Source of the DNA: Carposina sasakii
Lineage: Eukaryota > Arthropoda > Insecta > Lepidoptera > Carposinidae
DNA length: 64,000 nt
Direction: 5' to 3'
NCBI GenBank assembly: GCA_014607495.2
Contig: CP053152.1
Coordinates: 12,135,899 to 12,199,898 of the forward strand
The notes under the pieces are model-generated. The model was not told the DNA's origin. It saw only the letters and a list, made by a program, of their open reading frames with translations, and did not search any database. A program made the translations under genes and the position numbers. Numbering within the stretch: position 1 is the stretch's first letter; the number at the start of each line of letters is the position of its first letter. Below are positions 1 through 11,990 of this stretch, in pieces.

Positions 1-224
1 TTTATTCATAATGCTCACGTTTTATTGTAGGTGTTGGGAATCCCTAATGACGGCATTTTTGTAAATAATTTTTCGTCATGAGAGGTTCTCTACGAGAGCT
101 GACTGTAAATTATGATTTTAAATTTGGTTGTAGTATTTTTGGCAACCTATTAACTTTTACAATGGAATACATCCATCATACATAATACTTAATCTGTCTC
201 AGCTGCATCTCCGTTCGTACATAT

Positions 225-400
225 CGTAAGAGTCGACTAAGGATTTCGGGCAAGTCGCTCAGGCGATGACCTAGCAACTACGGTCATTAAGCAATTACGC
301 TATGCTAAACGTGGCTGTAGGATATCCTATATGATCCTGCAGTTCTGGCTACCCCATTTCGAGAACACAGCCTGTATTCTATGATATATGTATGTATTAT
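225..400 (-). repeat. dispersed repeat with GTCGACTAAGGA motif, copy 1
   Basis: The stretch carries the motif CGTAAGAGTCGACTAAGGA followed by AGTCGCTCAGGCGATGACCTAGCAACT and a CCTGCAG segment. The same block order recurs at 9185-9345, 18512-18620, 29745-29985 and 32990-33189, some on the other strand. This is a moderately abundant interspersed repeat of about 200-250 bp. It has no coding capacity that I can see, and its class (SINE or MITE) is not clear. Confidence 0.5.
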
Positions 401-529
401 ACCTTGTTTATCCTTACTTCGATAACAAGGATGGCTTCATATTCATGTTACCGAGGTCCTAGGTTTGATTCCCGGATGGGACGGACATATAAATTAACAA
501 TTTGCGTGATGAGTTTGTAACTATTGGCA

Positions 530-885
530 ATATCCCCCTATGGCAGTAGCCTTGTGGCGTGCCCTGGGCATAGAGGAATAAGATGTCATAGAGTGCTAAT
601 GTCATACTAACTGTTTCGATGCACCATTAGATTTTTCGGCGCCTCACAATTCCAGTCCTTGACACTTAGATCGCAGTACTATACGTTACAATACATTAGT
701 AATGTAGTACATTACTATACATTACACTAATAGAATCTAAGTGTCACCAGTCATTGACATTGTGAGGCACCGAAAAGTCTAATGGTGCATGGAAAATGGA
801 CATTAGCACTCTATGACATCTTATTCCTCTATGCCCTGGGGGAGCCTTCGTCCTACGTGGACTTCAATAGGCTTATGTAAGTGTA
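530..885 (+). repeat. LINE 3'-UTR tail fragment, split by a MITE
   Basis: The text CAGTAGCCTTGTGGCGTGCC before 569 and GGAGCCTTCG...CTTCAATAGGC after 840 form one sequence when the intervening 265 bp are removed. The same sequence is uninterrupted at 40490-40575, where it reads on to CAGTGGACTGCAATAGGCTGA. It resembles the 3' tail of RTE-like LINEs seen elsewhere in the window. Confidence 0.6.
569..833. mobile_element. MITE with ~100-bp terminal inverted repeats
   Basis: The element begins CATAGAGGAATAAGATGTC and ends with its reverse complement. The arms stay similar for about 100 bp each (mismatches in the middle), around an AT-rich centre near 670-730. CCCTGGG flanks both sides (562-568 and 834-840), giving a 7-bp duplication, or 8 bp if the first G is counted. 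That length suggests a hAT-like transposase. It sits inside a LINE tail. It has no coding capacity. Confidence 0.75.
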
Positions 886-3386
886 TATGTAATCATACAG
901 GTTGCTACTAAATATAAGATTCACACCAACATCTGTCGTGGTAACACAATCTCTTAAACCCTCTTGTACCCAGTCAATCAAATAACTATAAAGCCCACAA
1001 TTAAAACTAAATTTGTATTCCTTTCGGCATCAATCACACGTAATTATAGCACTGAGCTACAATTAACATGGATTTATAAAACACTCGGGCATTATACTAA
1101 GACGTTTAGTAATGAGAGGGTAGATAGAACACATCTAGAAAATTACATGCAACAAATTTATATTTAACATGCAACGTTAAATTCAAATCTACACGACATC
1201 GATGAGTGTTGTAAGACTTGGAAATCTATATTTAAAACGACTTTTTAAGTAATATTGACTTCCCTTGACAGACCATGTGTTTAGATATACACAACAAGTT
1301 TCAGACTAAAGTTTTTCTTCATGTGATCATTAAGCTTGAAAGGTCCCCTACATAACATACCATCACCATTTTCATAAATATTTAGGTACTGCTTAAGTGC
1401 CCGCCCAACAACTCCAGACTCTCAAAGACAACAATAGAGGAGGCTACGATAATCAATATTTAATTACATATACTTACAAAATAAACCAGATGTTCTTGAA
1501 ATCCAAGAATTTAAGTAAACCTCATCCAGCATAACTGCGCTCTTCACGTGCCGTCTCTCTAACATCAATATTTCTAAACTTCCAAACGTTATGCTGCATG
1601 ACCAAGTAGGTTTTTGTTTTTATTGAAAACATGAAGCTCTTAACTTCTGTTTATGGGAGCCTTTCTGAATAAATATTGAATTTAAGCTTTTGTTTGACGA
1701 CTCTAATGATCATACTAGAGCCTTAACAGAACACGATACCTACATGTGAAGATATTCGTGGCAACAAGTTCTATTTGAAATTGGTTAAATTACACAAATA
1801 CCAACCCGCGTTATGTTGCAAATATAGCCATCTATTTTAGGTACGAGTATATTCATTCTTCAATAGACCACGCACCCTTAGGGTGTTGCTATATTTTCTC
1901 AGTTTCCGAAGGCCCGTATATTTTCTCTACTTCTTAATTTTCTATTGTCCCATATCTGTCAACCCAAATTTTTCTAGGGATAATAATTGCTCAATAAAAA
2001 TGTGCTTCACGGATTGTCTTGTTAATTCTTCCTGAGCAATAAACCAGGACCCTGGACGAACCAAACACTCGCATGACTGGGACCAACATCAAACCAAACA
2101 CATAATCTATTTTAAACAAACTCTTCGGCTGTACTTATGAAGATCAAACACACAACAAGCCTAATGTCTTTTCGAGAGCAGATCCAATATTATTTTGGGT
2201 TCACAATTATTTTCACGCGTTTACTCAGACCTCCGGAGGCTTTGATTGTTACCCGACTCAAGAAAAGTGAGTATTTTTTTTTGTTTTCCCACGATTCATT
2301 AACGGTATAGCTTCGAGTATTTGCACCAGTATACTCTTTGGAGTTTTAATTAGTGGCGTGGTAGTAAATAAATAAAACGAAGTGAGGTTTTAATTAAATT
2401 ATCAATTTGCAACGGTTGGTTGTAATTTACTATTTCGAATGGGCTATAAAAGGTTTATTAGGGCGGTTCAGAGCTTAGAGATCGTAATATTACTCTTATA
2501 ATTTAAAATGAAACAACAATGATAGTAACATAAAAGGTCGGTTAAACAATTGTTATGTTGGTAGATTAAAATATACATTCATATTTATGGCCGTTAATGA
2601 TAAATAGTTTTTTGTAGGTAAATCGTTCCTTTTTAAAATTTTATATTGTTGTGTAGATAATAGAAAAGATATTAAAGCTTCTTAAAAGTGAATGATTGAG
2701 CGAGCTTATGTGCATAGAGTAAATTTATAAGAAAATAAAAAAAATAAAAAAAATAATAAGAAAAGGTATTACAACTTCTATTAAACCGCATGTATGTGCG
2801 GTGTAAAATTAAACATCTGTTCAAGAGACATGTACCTCTATAGAATTAAACAAGAAACCTGCTCCATATTATTATAACTTGATCTCGGAGCGAGTTGTCG
2901 TCGGCCGTATTGCAGGGAGTCGCGCAGCAACTCTGTTATTTGCAATCGATTTAATGAGAGTAAATTATAGTTCCACGACGGGCAGCAAGTGAAAAACATA
3001 GTATGGACCAGCTGTGTTTCATCTTGCTTGTACAGTGTGGCGGTATACCTATAGATCCCTATGAATGAATAAGTATAGGTTGGAGCTTTGAGTGGCTCCT
3101 ATAAAGTTTGTATCGTTCATTTGGTGCAACACCTGCAAGTTGGTGAGACAACTTCTTGGATCACGTTACAATGGCACAACTTCAAAAAAAAATTATACTG
3201 GCGAAATTGCATTAAAATTATCTACACCCCTATCGTAGCATATAATGCAGATTTACATTTTTAAATTATTTTTGCATTTGTGCCAATGTTGTACCAAATG
3301 TTCTATCACTTGTTTATTATCATTTTGCAGGATCACTACCAACTCCGCCGATTTGCTTATCTTATAGTCCTTATCTATTGTTCTAG

Positions 3387-5587
3387 ATGGTTCTGTCACT
3401 TCGATGATGATAACTATGTGAACGTGCCGCAGCTGGTGAAGGTCCTCCAGTGGTATGACCACAGAAAGTCCTGGTACCTCGGCCGCACGTCCATTTTCAA
3501 GCCACTTAGGGCTTTTGCTAAAGCTGTAAAAAAGGTTTGTATGCTAAGTATACAGTAGTACCTATTATAGTATGTACTTTAGGAATTTTAGCATGGGACT
3601 AGGTTAAAGCATTGTGAAGTGTGTCAATATTATAACATAGTATAAAACAAAAGTTTTCCGCTGTCTGTCAAGCTGATTCAAGAGGAAGGTTTATATATAT
3701 AGAATCAGTAAAACGCGACTACCTGCGCAGAGACAATATTATTATAGCAATGGGGTGCTCTCATGCCCGCAATGTGCGAGGGTCTTTACAGGAAAGATTG
3801 GCTACATAAACCACATGCGAGCACACGAACGACGTCTACAGACGACAAATTGAAGCGGTCGCCATGACTGAAATCGGTGGGACGTCATCATCATCATCAG
3901 TAATGCACCCGTGCAAAGCCGGGGCGGGTCGCTAGTTTATTTACTACGTCTTAATGAACAATTACTTTTAACGTATATTTTATTTCGATGTATCTATGAG
4001 CGACATAATTAAGCTAAGTTTAATAACAACATAACAAGTTTAAATCAAAATCCCTTCGTCGTTTTTTACGCGAAAGAGTTAGAAGCAGTTCTTATAAACT
4101 TTCATATTTTTGGTAATAAGTAGGATAAAATTTGCAGGACTTTTAATATTATAGATAGTTAACGATATATTTTGTTTGCAGTACACCAATTATTTTTGGT
4201 TTGGCACTGGTGGAGCTGGATATTGTATAAGCCGAAGCTTAGGTCTAAGAATGTCATCTGTTGCGAGGTAAGAATTTTTCATAGTATATTCTTTAATACA
4301 TAAAGGAAATACCTATTAAATAAGATGCCTTCGGTGGATATGTGTAACGAGTACGAAATTTACTTACAAAAATATTATAAATAACGTTGCCAATATGTAA
4401 TTTAGAAAAGAGATGGTCAAATTCGTCATCCGAGTAATTGACCCGGTGGCTCAGAAGTTAGAGCACTGACACGCGGAATGCAGATGTCGTGGGTTCGATT
4501 CCCACCCGGGTGAGGAATTTTTTCCATTTCTTTATTAATAATTTTATAAAAATATTATTTTAATATTTCAGTCGCTTAATAGCTGAGTAAGTAAACAAAG
4601 TTAATCCTGATTGCATTAGTAATAAAATTCATTTCTGCATTTTTCAAAACAGTTTTGTGTATTTATGTAAAATGTTTTATTCCAGCGGTGATAAGTTCAG
4701 GAGTATTTGTGAACGGACTGGATTTTCAGATGATGTTACTATGGGATTCATTATTGGTAAGTAATTTTCAAGGCACATAGTTGACTCAAACTTCAATTAT
4801 ACCCAACCATTGAAAAATAACTTTTATGTCAAAGAAGACAAAGTACAACCATATATCACACGAGTGCCCTCAATGTATAGTTAGCACTTAGGATATGTAC
4901 TAGTTACTTAGAGTTAAGCTACGTACACACAGATTCTCTTAGCATTTAGAACCTAAAGAGTCACCAGTACCAAAGTATACGAACCGTTATTTGTTTCACA
5001 GAAATTCTAACGAAAGTCAAAATGACTACAGTGCCGGAGCTGCACTCTCACCTGGAGCAGTTGCAGCTGATCCCAACTGAGAAGCTGAAGTACCAGGTGT
5101 CGTTAGGGTACGCTAAGCAAGGCAAGGAGTGGAACGTAGTTGATGTTCCTGGATTTGATACTAATTATGATCCCACAAGGTAAGAATAACAGTTGATTTT
5201 CTTGTGATAACTATAAGTAAGTTGTTTATTGATTAATCTGAGTCACAAAAATCACAAGAGTTATTTCGGCAGTAGAACGGCAAAAACTCTAACTAAAGCG
5301 ACACTGCTAGTAAAATAAAATTTGTTTTCTATAAGAGATGTAGAAAAATGCATATATATTCCGGTGATGTTACTTATTTTCGATCGAAGAGATGCCGTTT
5401 TGACATTTCATCTGTAGTTTTCTAAGGTACAACAGTTCGTCATGGACATGAAGCAGCGAACAAAGTTTTCGAACACTTCGGCTTAAAATCCTTTTTTTGT
5501 TACAGATTTCTGTCGCTGCACTGTTACCTCTTCCCGTACTTTAGTTTATGTGCGAATAAACAGAGCGTTAGTACTACAGCTGCTTGA
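3387..5587 (+). CDS. fng: fringe glycosyltransferase, last five coding exons (5'-partial)
   Basis: Fringe adds N-acetylglucosamine in beta-1,3 linkage to O-fucose on Notch EGF repeats in the Golgi and so tunes ligand choice. Visible exons are 3387-3534, 4182-4267, 4686-4756, 5002-5179 and 5506-5587. All have GT-AG borders with matching phases, and a TGA stop lies at 5585-5587. The first exon reads WFCHFDDDNYVN, the family's metal-binding DDD motif, then WYLGRTS. The second reads WFGTGGAGYCIS, and the third has SDDVTMGFII. The fourth has HSHLE and YQVSLGYA, and the last reads RFLSLHCYLFPYFSLC, the usual conserved C-terminus. This matches Drosophila fringe exon by exon from memory. The start codon, membrane anchor and first half of the enzyme lie outside the window. 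Introns 1 and 2 carry repeat insertions. Naming it fringe rather than another beta-3-glycosyltransferase rests on these motifs. Confidence 0.92.
3764..3935 (+). mobile_element. LINE 3'-end remnant with a C2H2 finger, followed by a Helitron-like end
   Basis: Positions 3764-3832 translate to CPQCARVFTGKIGYINHMRA followed by HER. This fits C-x2-C-x12-H-x3-H exactly, the small zinc finger often found at the C-terminus of lepidopteran RTE-like LINE proteins. It is followed by a TCATCATCATCATCA tail at about 3886-3901. Directly after comes CACCCGTGCAAAGCCGGGGC and GGGTCGCTAGT, which looks like the GC-rich hairpin and CTAG end of a Helitron. Both lie in the intron between fringe exons 3387-3534 and 4182-4267. 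Confidence 0.55.
4370..4515 (+). repeat. tRNA-derived SINE, copy 1
   Basis: The core 4440-4507 is tRNA-like: GACCCGGTGGCTCAG carries an A-box-like start and GGGTTCGATTCCCACC is a B box. The sequence upstream of the tRNA part (GCCAATATGTAATTTAG through ATTCGTCATCCGAGTAATT) is shared with the second copy at 26859-27000, so the repeat is longer than a tRNA gene. The anticodon arm does not fold well. It lies in a fringe intron. Confidence 0.7.
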
Positions 5588-6330
5588 TTCAAAGACATTT
5601 ATTTAAAGTGAAATATATTTTAATTTTGGATAAGTGCCAAGTGCCTTTACTAGGACAAAGTGAGAAATGCCGAGGTAAAAAAAGAACTTAAAATGTGTAG
5701 GTAAGTTATCTCTATGAGAGATTTCTTTGTGTATTTAAAAAACAGGTACCGTGTGTATTAAAAACTAAACAGGAATAGTGATTTTCATAAGAAGACCCTG
5801 ATTCCGAATCGTAAATAAGTTGTAAAATGTTTACCTTAAGAGGGAAAAAATTGATTGATAGACCGCAGTTAAATCGTCGGTCTTAAATATTAAAGTGATA
5901 AAAATGAATTCTCTGTCACATTAAGAATGAAATTTTTTTCTCAGTCGTATGTTGGATAGTTTTTAAGGCCGTAACTTTGGTGTTGTCCATCGAACGACAC
6001 TGAATCAAAGTATTTCACTTCAGAATCCTTGCACAATTTTCATGTAAATGTAGTTCAAAGGAAATCCAAACAATGACGGTGAAGCCTAGGTAAATTATTG
6101 CCTACAATATAGAAAGCACAATATTAAACATTTCATCCAGAATATCAAGCAATAAAAATATGATGTAAGTACATACATTGTTAACTATGATGTACAAAGC
6201 AATGTAGGTCTTTTAGATTTGCCGTATCTGTAAATGACTTTAATTAATTTAATTTAATGGGATTAAATTTACAGGTCATACGTTTAGTTGTTTATAAACC
6301 TTCTTTTGTATCGGATTGGAATAAATTTTA
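5588..6330 (+). other. probable fringe 3' untranslated region
   Basis: The stop codon at 5585-5587 is followed by AT-rich sequence with no reading frame and no recognised repeat. AATAAA polyadenylation signals occur at 6151 and 6320, and ATTAAA near 5887. Which one is used cannot be told from sequence. Confidence 0.35.
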
Positions 6331-8755
6331 AAAGCGAAAAGAATTTGCGTGTCTAAAGTAAGGATTCTCTGGTGAAAGACTTATACGGCAATGTCTGTGA
6401 TACATATTAGGTATATGTATTAATTTTAAGATTATATATTGTTTAGTAGGTACTCTACGAAATAATTTGCTAAAAATATTTTATATCACTTCCAGTTTTG
6501 CAATATTATGGCAAGTTTTATAGTTAATGCCATTTTACAATATCCGGAAGAAAAAAAACCAAATCAATTGGAGATCGTAATTTTTGGATCTTGTAAACTG
6601 GTATTTCATGTTGATATTTTTTATCTAGTTGAACATATTAGATTTAAGTAAGACCTAAGAAAAAATAGTTAATGTGTCTAAATCTCTATGAAGTCACGAA
6701 TTTATAAACATTGTAACATAATAATAAAATAATTTTATTTGCTAACTTTGGTATTTTTAAATTTTTTATTCCTTTAAATTTGTAAGAACCTTCTAAGAAT
6801 AAAAAGAGCATTCAGTTTCTTCAAATATTTCATTACACATCTTGTAGGAGAAATTACCAATTTTTACTATCTATATCAGGTTAAGTATACATGTAGCCCT
6901 AACATTTTACCAACCTCATAAAATAACCATTGTTATTAATGAAATATACCAAGCAGTTAGATGTAATATGCATCCGTCATAATCATAACATAGGTGTCAT
7001 AACTCAGTTAACTACCGTCGTCGTAGGTTAAAACTGATGAATCACAGTTACGTATGTGCATAACAAATTCCTCAAAGTCCTCCTCAAATTACACCCAATG
7101 TAGCATTTCCATATAACCAGTTAGTGTTACCATGCAACTTTGATCACGTGATAGGATAGCAGAATGTATAGGTATGTAGGTACGACTTCTAATATTCATT
7201 TTTAAATAACTTATTATAACAGAGCAGATTAGTAACTTAGAAAAATAACCAATAAACTAAAAAAAAAACAACAACTAAAAATAAACCAATAAAAATTTAA
7301 CTTTTCATAAATACTTGTGAAACATGAAGTAAATGGAAACGACGGAGTTCTGAGGTAACACACATAAAAAATAAAAATAAAAAAAACATACAGAAGAATT
7401 GATAACCCCTCTTTTTGAAGTCGGTTGAAAAAGAAGGTGAATTCAACCTAAAAAAATAAATCGCAAAGCTTTTGCTTTGGCAACGATCACCACCTCAAGG
7501 TGCGATTTGTTACGGTCTATCAAGCATAAGTTGACGATTCGGGGCTTAATAGCCACCAACGTGGAGCTAATAAGAGTTAAGGTCGCCTAAAGACGAAATC
7601 AAGGAGAACTGCTAGACAGTTCTCCTTTATAGCAAAACCAACATTAGGTCTGACACACCGCATTATTCTACTATTACTGTTAGATTATTTCAGTGAAGTG
7701 TCATTGCTTGGAATAAGAAATAGCAAGAAAGCTCCCAGCGACACAGTCAAAACTAAGTAACATATTAACAAAAGAATCTTACATTGGATTAGATGGACAC
7801 TATCGTGGATCCTAAAACCTTTGCAAGAACAGCTCCTATACTGCCAAACTGTGGTCTAGACTATTCTATATTTACACTACTGTAGACGGCTATCGTGTTC
7901 CAGGAATGTAGGGCTAATGTCCCCAGAGACGTGACAACCAGCTGGATGCCCGCACGTAAGGCTCTGTAAGCCGATATTTTTTGCAAAATTGCAATTAGGA
8001 TAAATCGCCTTTATCTCTTACGTGAATGGAATTGGAAATCGTATACACTGGACATCGAACTGCTTATAACCAATCAATAAAAGTATAATTATAAAGCAAT
8101 CTATATGTAAATTAGAAACAATAAGAAGATTTTATAGTTGTAAAAAACTTAGTAAGGCATTCTAGACTATATTAGGATAAAACATTAATCATCTCAACTT
8201 CACAACGAACCTCGAGAGGCCAACTGTAACTCATGTCGTTTCCCCAACATATCTCCGACTATAAACTCCGCAGTCAAATCAATAAATTACTTGCGAAATT
8301 TTTATCGGTCGTATCTACGAGTATAGCGATGTTCGCAAATTAACACCATGTACGCAGAACAGACCACCATTCACAACCTGAGAGACGTATGAATACAGCA
8401 TTAAACTTCTAGGTCGATAGGTAACACCTTCCACATGTTATTTCTAAATATTCTAAGTTCTATAAAAGGGCCATCCAATGGGGCTATTTACGAGCTAGTA
8501 TGGTAAAACCACCATTAATGTGAAACTTGATACGTGTCTGCATAATAAGGTACTAAGATTATAGCTCTATAAAAAGTGTGGACTGGCTAAAGTTACTTAG
8601 TTTAATTGATGGTATATCAGGTGGGTTCTGTTTTATTACATGCCTTAAAGCTCATGTACAAAGGGGGGATCTAAATAAGTATGTGCATCTATTCACAGCT
8701 GTGACCCCAAAATGGGGTTGTCAGAACTGCAGGACCATGCTGGTGATTCTACAGT

Positions 8756-9145
8756 AGGGTTGCCATCTCAAAACTGAAAAACCAGGATTTGAAGAAGAAA
8801 TAAATTTAAATACATTTTGAACAAAAGCCATGACTATACATGTGCGAGCCCAGTGACAATACAATTGGAGAGAGTTATTGGCGTGCGAATTTCAAAACAT
8901 AGTTCTTTAATTCAGTGTCGGCGACTACGTATTTGCTTCTTTTAGGCTTTCTTGAGGTGCCGCTGACGCTTACTTGCGTCGTCGCACTAGTCGTTGAACT
9001 GATATCGGCACCTTTAAAAAATCTGCCGATGGCGAATGTGTTAGGACTCTAAAACTCAGGACGATGCTTAAAAACTATCCAGGACAGCCCAGGACTCCCC
9101 AAAAAGCAGGACATTTCCTGGGAAAACAGGACGGTTGACAACCTC
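8756..9145. mobile_element. probable MITE with AGGGTTGCCA-type ends
   Basis: The left end reads AGGGTTGCCATCTC and the right end reads GACGGTTGACAACCT, an imperfect inverted repeat. Short direct repeats CAGGAC and CCAGGA crowd the right end. The insert separates 8696-8755 from 9185-9345, which look like two halves of the dispersed repeat listed at 225-400. I could not define a target duplication. Confidence 0.4.
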
Positions 9146-9184
9146 TATTTGAAATTCGACAAATTCTACAGTCATTTATTTTTA

Positions 9185-9345
9185 ACATAATGGGGCAGTG
9201 ACAAGTCCTAGGTCATTGCCTGAGAGAATGCCCCTGAGTTCCTTAGTCGACTTTTGTGCACGGCAGGAGATGTATCTGATGTATTCTAGTGAAGACCTGC
9301 ACCAGCACATCACCTCACCACAATATCTGCATTCTACGTTTGCCT
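9185..9345 (+). repeat. dispersed repeat with CTTAGTCGACTTTT motif, copy 2
   Basis: It contains GAGTTCCTTAGTCGACTTTT, a TATTCTAGTGAAG block and CCTGCACCAGCACATCA. These match in order the copy at 29745-29985. Confidence 0.5.
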
Positions 9346-10395
9346 TGTATCTCATTCCATTTTAATTTTTTGCCACAGTTTCGATGAAAATTACCGAGAT
9401 CAAATTTATTACTGCAATAGAGCGTTTTAGGCTAACCTCTTTTAGATTCCTAAATGATCAAAAATACAGAGCTTGTGTCCGTGGAAATAAAGGATAGTAT
9501 AAAGCGTACTCGTAACGTTGGTTTTAGGCGATGATCTGGTAACCATAATTAAATGATCATAGTTGCGCTGACTTTGAAAAATAGCCCGCAGCTATAACTA
9601 TAATTATTAAATGATGTAGTAGAAGAACATAGAGGAATTCTTCTCTTTTGTCACAGCAGACGCGTAATGCGTAATACCGCATCGACAGAATTCGTGAGAA
9701 CAGTTCAACCGTGTTATAGCAAGAAGTTTCCTTTGGAATCACCTCAATGATTAATTAGCCCGATTGATACGCTGCATTCGGTCCGCTGTGGCGGGTCCAG
9801 AAATTCAGAAGACGGTTTTATGATCTAAAAAGTTTTAAAACTTTAAGAGTAGTGAAAATCGACTTTATTTTCCAAATGATAGAGACACAGTTTTCTAAAG
9901 TGTCAAAGTTGTATAATATCTCTGAAGCAGACCAATAACGCACAGTCATTTTCCGAAATTGGTTCGAAATTAAACACGCCTGACGCTTATGCAACGATTT
10001 AAGCCGATTAACCCCTTAATTGGGTATGTCTGTATCGATGTGAATATTACGTTTCAAAGGACCTTTAGTACCTATTTATGTCATTATTTAAAATGGGTTT
10101 TAAAAGCGATATTAGTTTATACAAAACAGGTAGGTTTGGTAATACTAAGAGTGTTTATCCAGCTATGCAGATATTTTAGGCTATATATATAGGTACTAAC
10201 TATTATGTATACTTGTATATATAGATACTAACTAGTATGTTTTGTATATTTTGTATGCAATGTAAGAAGTACTACGTGATAAGTTTGTATGTATTACCCA
10301 CTCATATTCTACTTCTGTGAGGTTTGGAGGGAAATAATATGACTTCAGCACTTTTTCTGCTTAATTAATTAGGTGATATTACAATGATTAAAATA

Positions 10396-10445
10396 ATGCA
10401 CTAGCCGAGCGAGCGAAGCGAGCGTGTCACCATAGCTACCGGCGA
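10396..10445 (+). repeat. GCGAGCGAAGCGAGCG motif repeat, copy 1
   Basis: The text GCCGAGCGAGCGAAGCGAGC and the following GTGTCACCATAGCTACCGGCGAA match a block at 25079-25125 (GCCGAGCGAGCGGAACGAGCG, then CGGCAGCTGCCGGCGAA). The core is a near-palindrome of GAGCG units. Its class is unknown. Confidence 0.45.
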
Positions 10446-11002
10446 AATGCTTAAAAGTTGTTATTCAATACGCCCCGCCCAGTTAAAAGAAATAACTTTG
10501 AAAATGTGACTAATGTGTATTCTTTCTCGATACAATTTACATTTTCAGTTCGCAAGCTAGACCAAGTTGTTCATACATTTGTCGGAAACTCGGGAGTAGG
10601 AGCGGAACTTTGCGCATTTTTGAAGCTCTGAGTTTCGAGAGTGAACGACAAAGCAATTTCTGAAATCGCACACATTACTCGTGCGGGACATATTCTGCAT
10701 ACTTTGTCTTTAACAATGACTACTGTGTAATGTCGGATATTACTATGCTTAGTATAGTATGTAGAATAATCCATATTAAAATGAAATAATTTGATTGGCT
10801 TCCAGAGTTTCGTTATTGTAGATTGGGCTCTGTGTATAAAACATAATAACTGATTGGGTGAGAAATGCAATAATTTTTTTTTACACATAGAATAGAAAAC
10901 CATGTTGCATTGACGAGCACTTTTTACATTTTATTAACAATGCTATCCAAAATATTTTTTTTTTAAAGTTTATGCAAATTAATAAAATGCATATAGTAGA
11001 TA

Positions 11003-11206
11003 GAGGGTGTAAGTCGGTGTAACCTAAGAGGGATGTTATGCGAAAAGCTATGAATACTTATAACCGACATATAATATCTGAGTCTCAAATTTTTGAGTTT
11101 TTTTTTTTTTTTAATATGTTAATTTGAGTTGCCAATTTAGATAGGTTCCCTGTAGAGGGCTATATTCATAGCATTTCGCTTAATACACTCCTTTTGTCAG
11201 GCCCTG
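11003..11206. mobile_element. MITE family 2, diverged copy
   Basis: The ends GAGGGTGTAAG and CAGGCCCTG, the inner blocks ATGCGAAAAGCTATGAATA and CATAGCATTTCGCTTAA, and the ATAGGTTCCCTGTAG segment match the complete copy at 22186-22450. TA follows the right end. A second partial copy (right half only) lies at about 11700-11766. Confidence 0.55.
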
Positions 11207-11699
11207 TAGATCGAAACTTTTCAACGACGATGCAAAGACGAAACAACTAGAAACGGATCGATTATCCGAACTGGTTCACGTTTTAATGGTTTCCTATAAA
11301 CATAATTAAGCGTTAAAAGAAAGCCGATTGGCTATCAATTCGAAAATGACATTTTAGTTAAAAGCAATAGGTTTTTTCTTGTATGTCTATTAGAGCGTTT
11401 TAAAAGTGACATAAATGTTTATGTCTGGCAATTAGAATAGTTACAAGTTTTATTTATGCATTCGATTATTTCCTTTGATTAGATATTATTTATTTTTGTT
11501 CAAAGGTTAACGAGCGCATTTTTGGCGTCGTTAAGCTCATAGACCCTAAGTGTGGGTCTAGGTTAGTATTACAAATTATGTTTGTGAATATTTTTCGTCA
11601 TTGTTATGTAAAAAACGAGAGATGTGACAAACAACTAACTTAGAAAATGGCAATACCCATGTATACGGAAAAATATTGATTGACATTTTAATTTCGAAT

Positions 11700-11766
11700 C
11701 TCTGCTGACAGATTCTCTAGGAGTATTTTATAGCATTTCACTTAACATACCCCTTTGTTATACCCT
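11700..11766. mobile_element. MITE family 2, right-half fragment
   Basis: The text TATAGCATTTCACTTAACAT then ACCCCTTTGTTATACCCTG is the right terminal region of the family whose complete copy is at 22186-22450. No left half was found. Confidence 0.45.
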
Positions 11767-11832
11767 GTTTAAAACTCACCTGCTATACTTTATAATTAAG
11801 TAGGTATACACCACAGCGGCAAAGCTTCCCTG

Positions 11833-11990
11833 TTATCCAGAGAAACCCACTGCTTTTACGAGTGTAGTATCTCTTACAATCACGAAGTCCCTCGGATTTT
11901 TATGGGACTTAATCAAAATATGTACAGACAAAGTATGATCTATATAGACACTGGCGCCAGTATCAATGGAATTTATAATTGAAACGTGTT
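11833..11990 (-). pseudogene. possible retrotransposon aspartic-protease remnant
   Basis: The minus strand reads NSIDTGASVYIDHTLSVHI and ends with VRDTTLVKAVGFSG before a stop. DTGAS is the active-site motif of retroelement aspartic proteases. The later V-x-D-x-T-x5-AVGFSG resembles the Ty1/copia protease layout, in which a GD/AVG stretch follows about 35 residues on. Nothing else of a pol frame is visible on either side, so this would be a small relic. A chance match is possible. Confidence 0.3.

Larger units (their letters stand above)
1..3386 (+). other. intron sequence upstream of the first visible fringe exon
   Basis: No coding exon could be supported here. The exon at 3387 opens in the middle of the fringe catalytic domain, so this stretch should be intron, and the exons for the signal anchor and first half of the enzyme should lie to the left of the window. 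I looked for the cysteine-rich block that normally precedes the DDD motif and did not see it. The stretch is AT-rich and holds a dispersed repeat near 225-400, a LINE tail split by a MITE at 530-885, and an A-rich simple-sequence patch near 2735-2765. Confidence 0.6.

Noticed and set aside
4440..4507. A functional tRNA gene
   Set aside because: The anticodon arm does not pair properly and the match to the second copy extends well beyond a tRNA, so this is a SINE head.
10571..10903. A 110-codon minus-strand gene
   Set aside because: No family resemblance and no neighbouring exon-like sequence.
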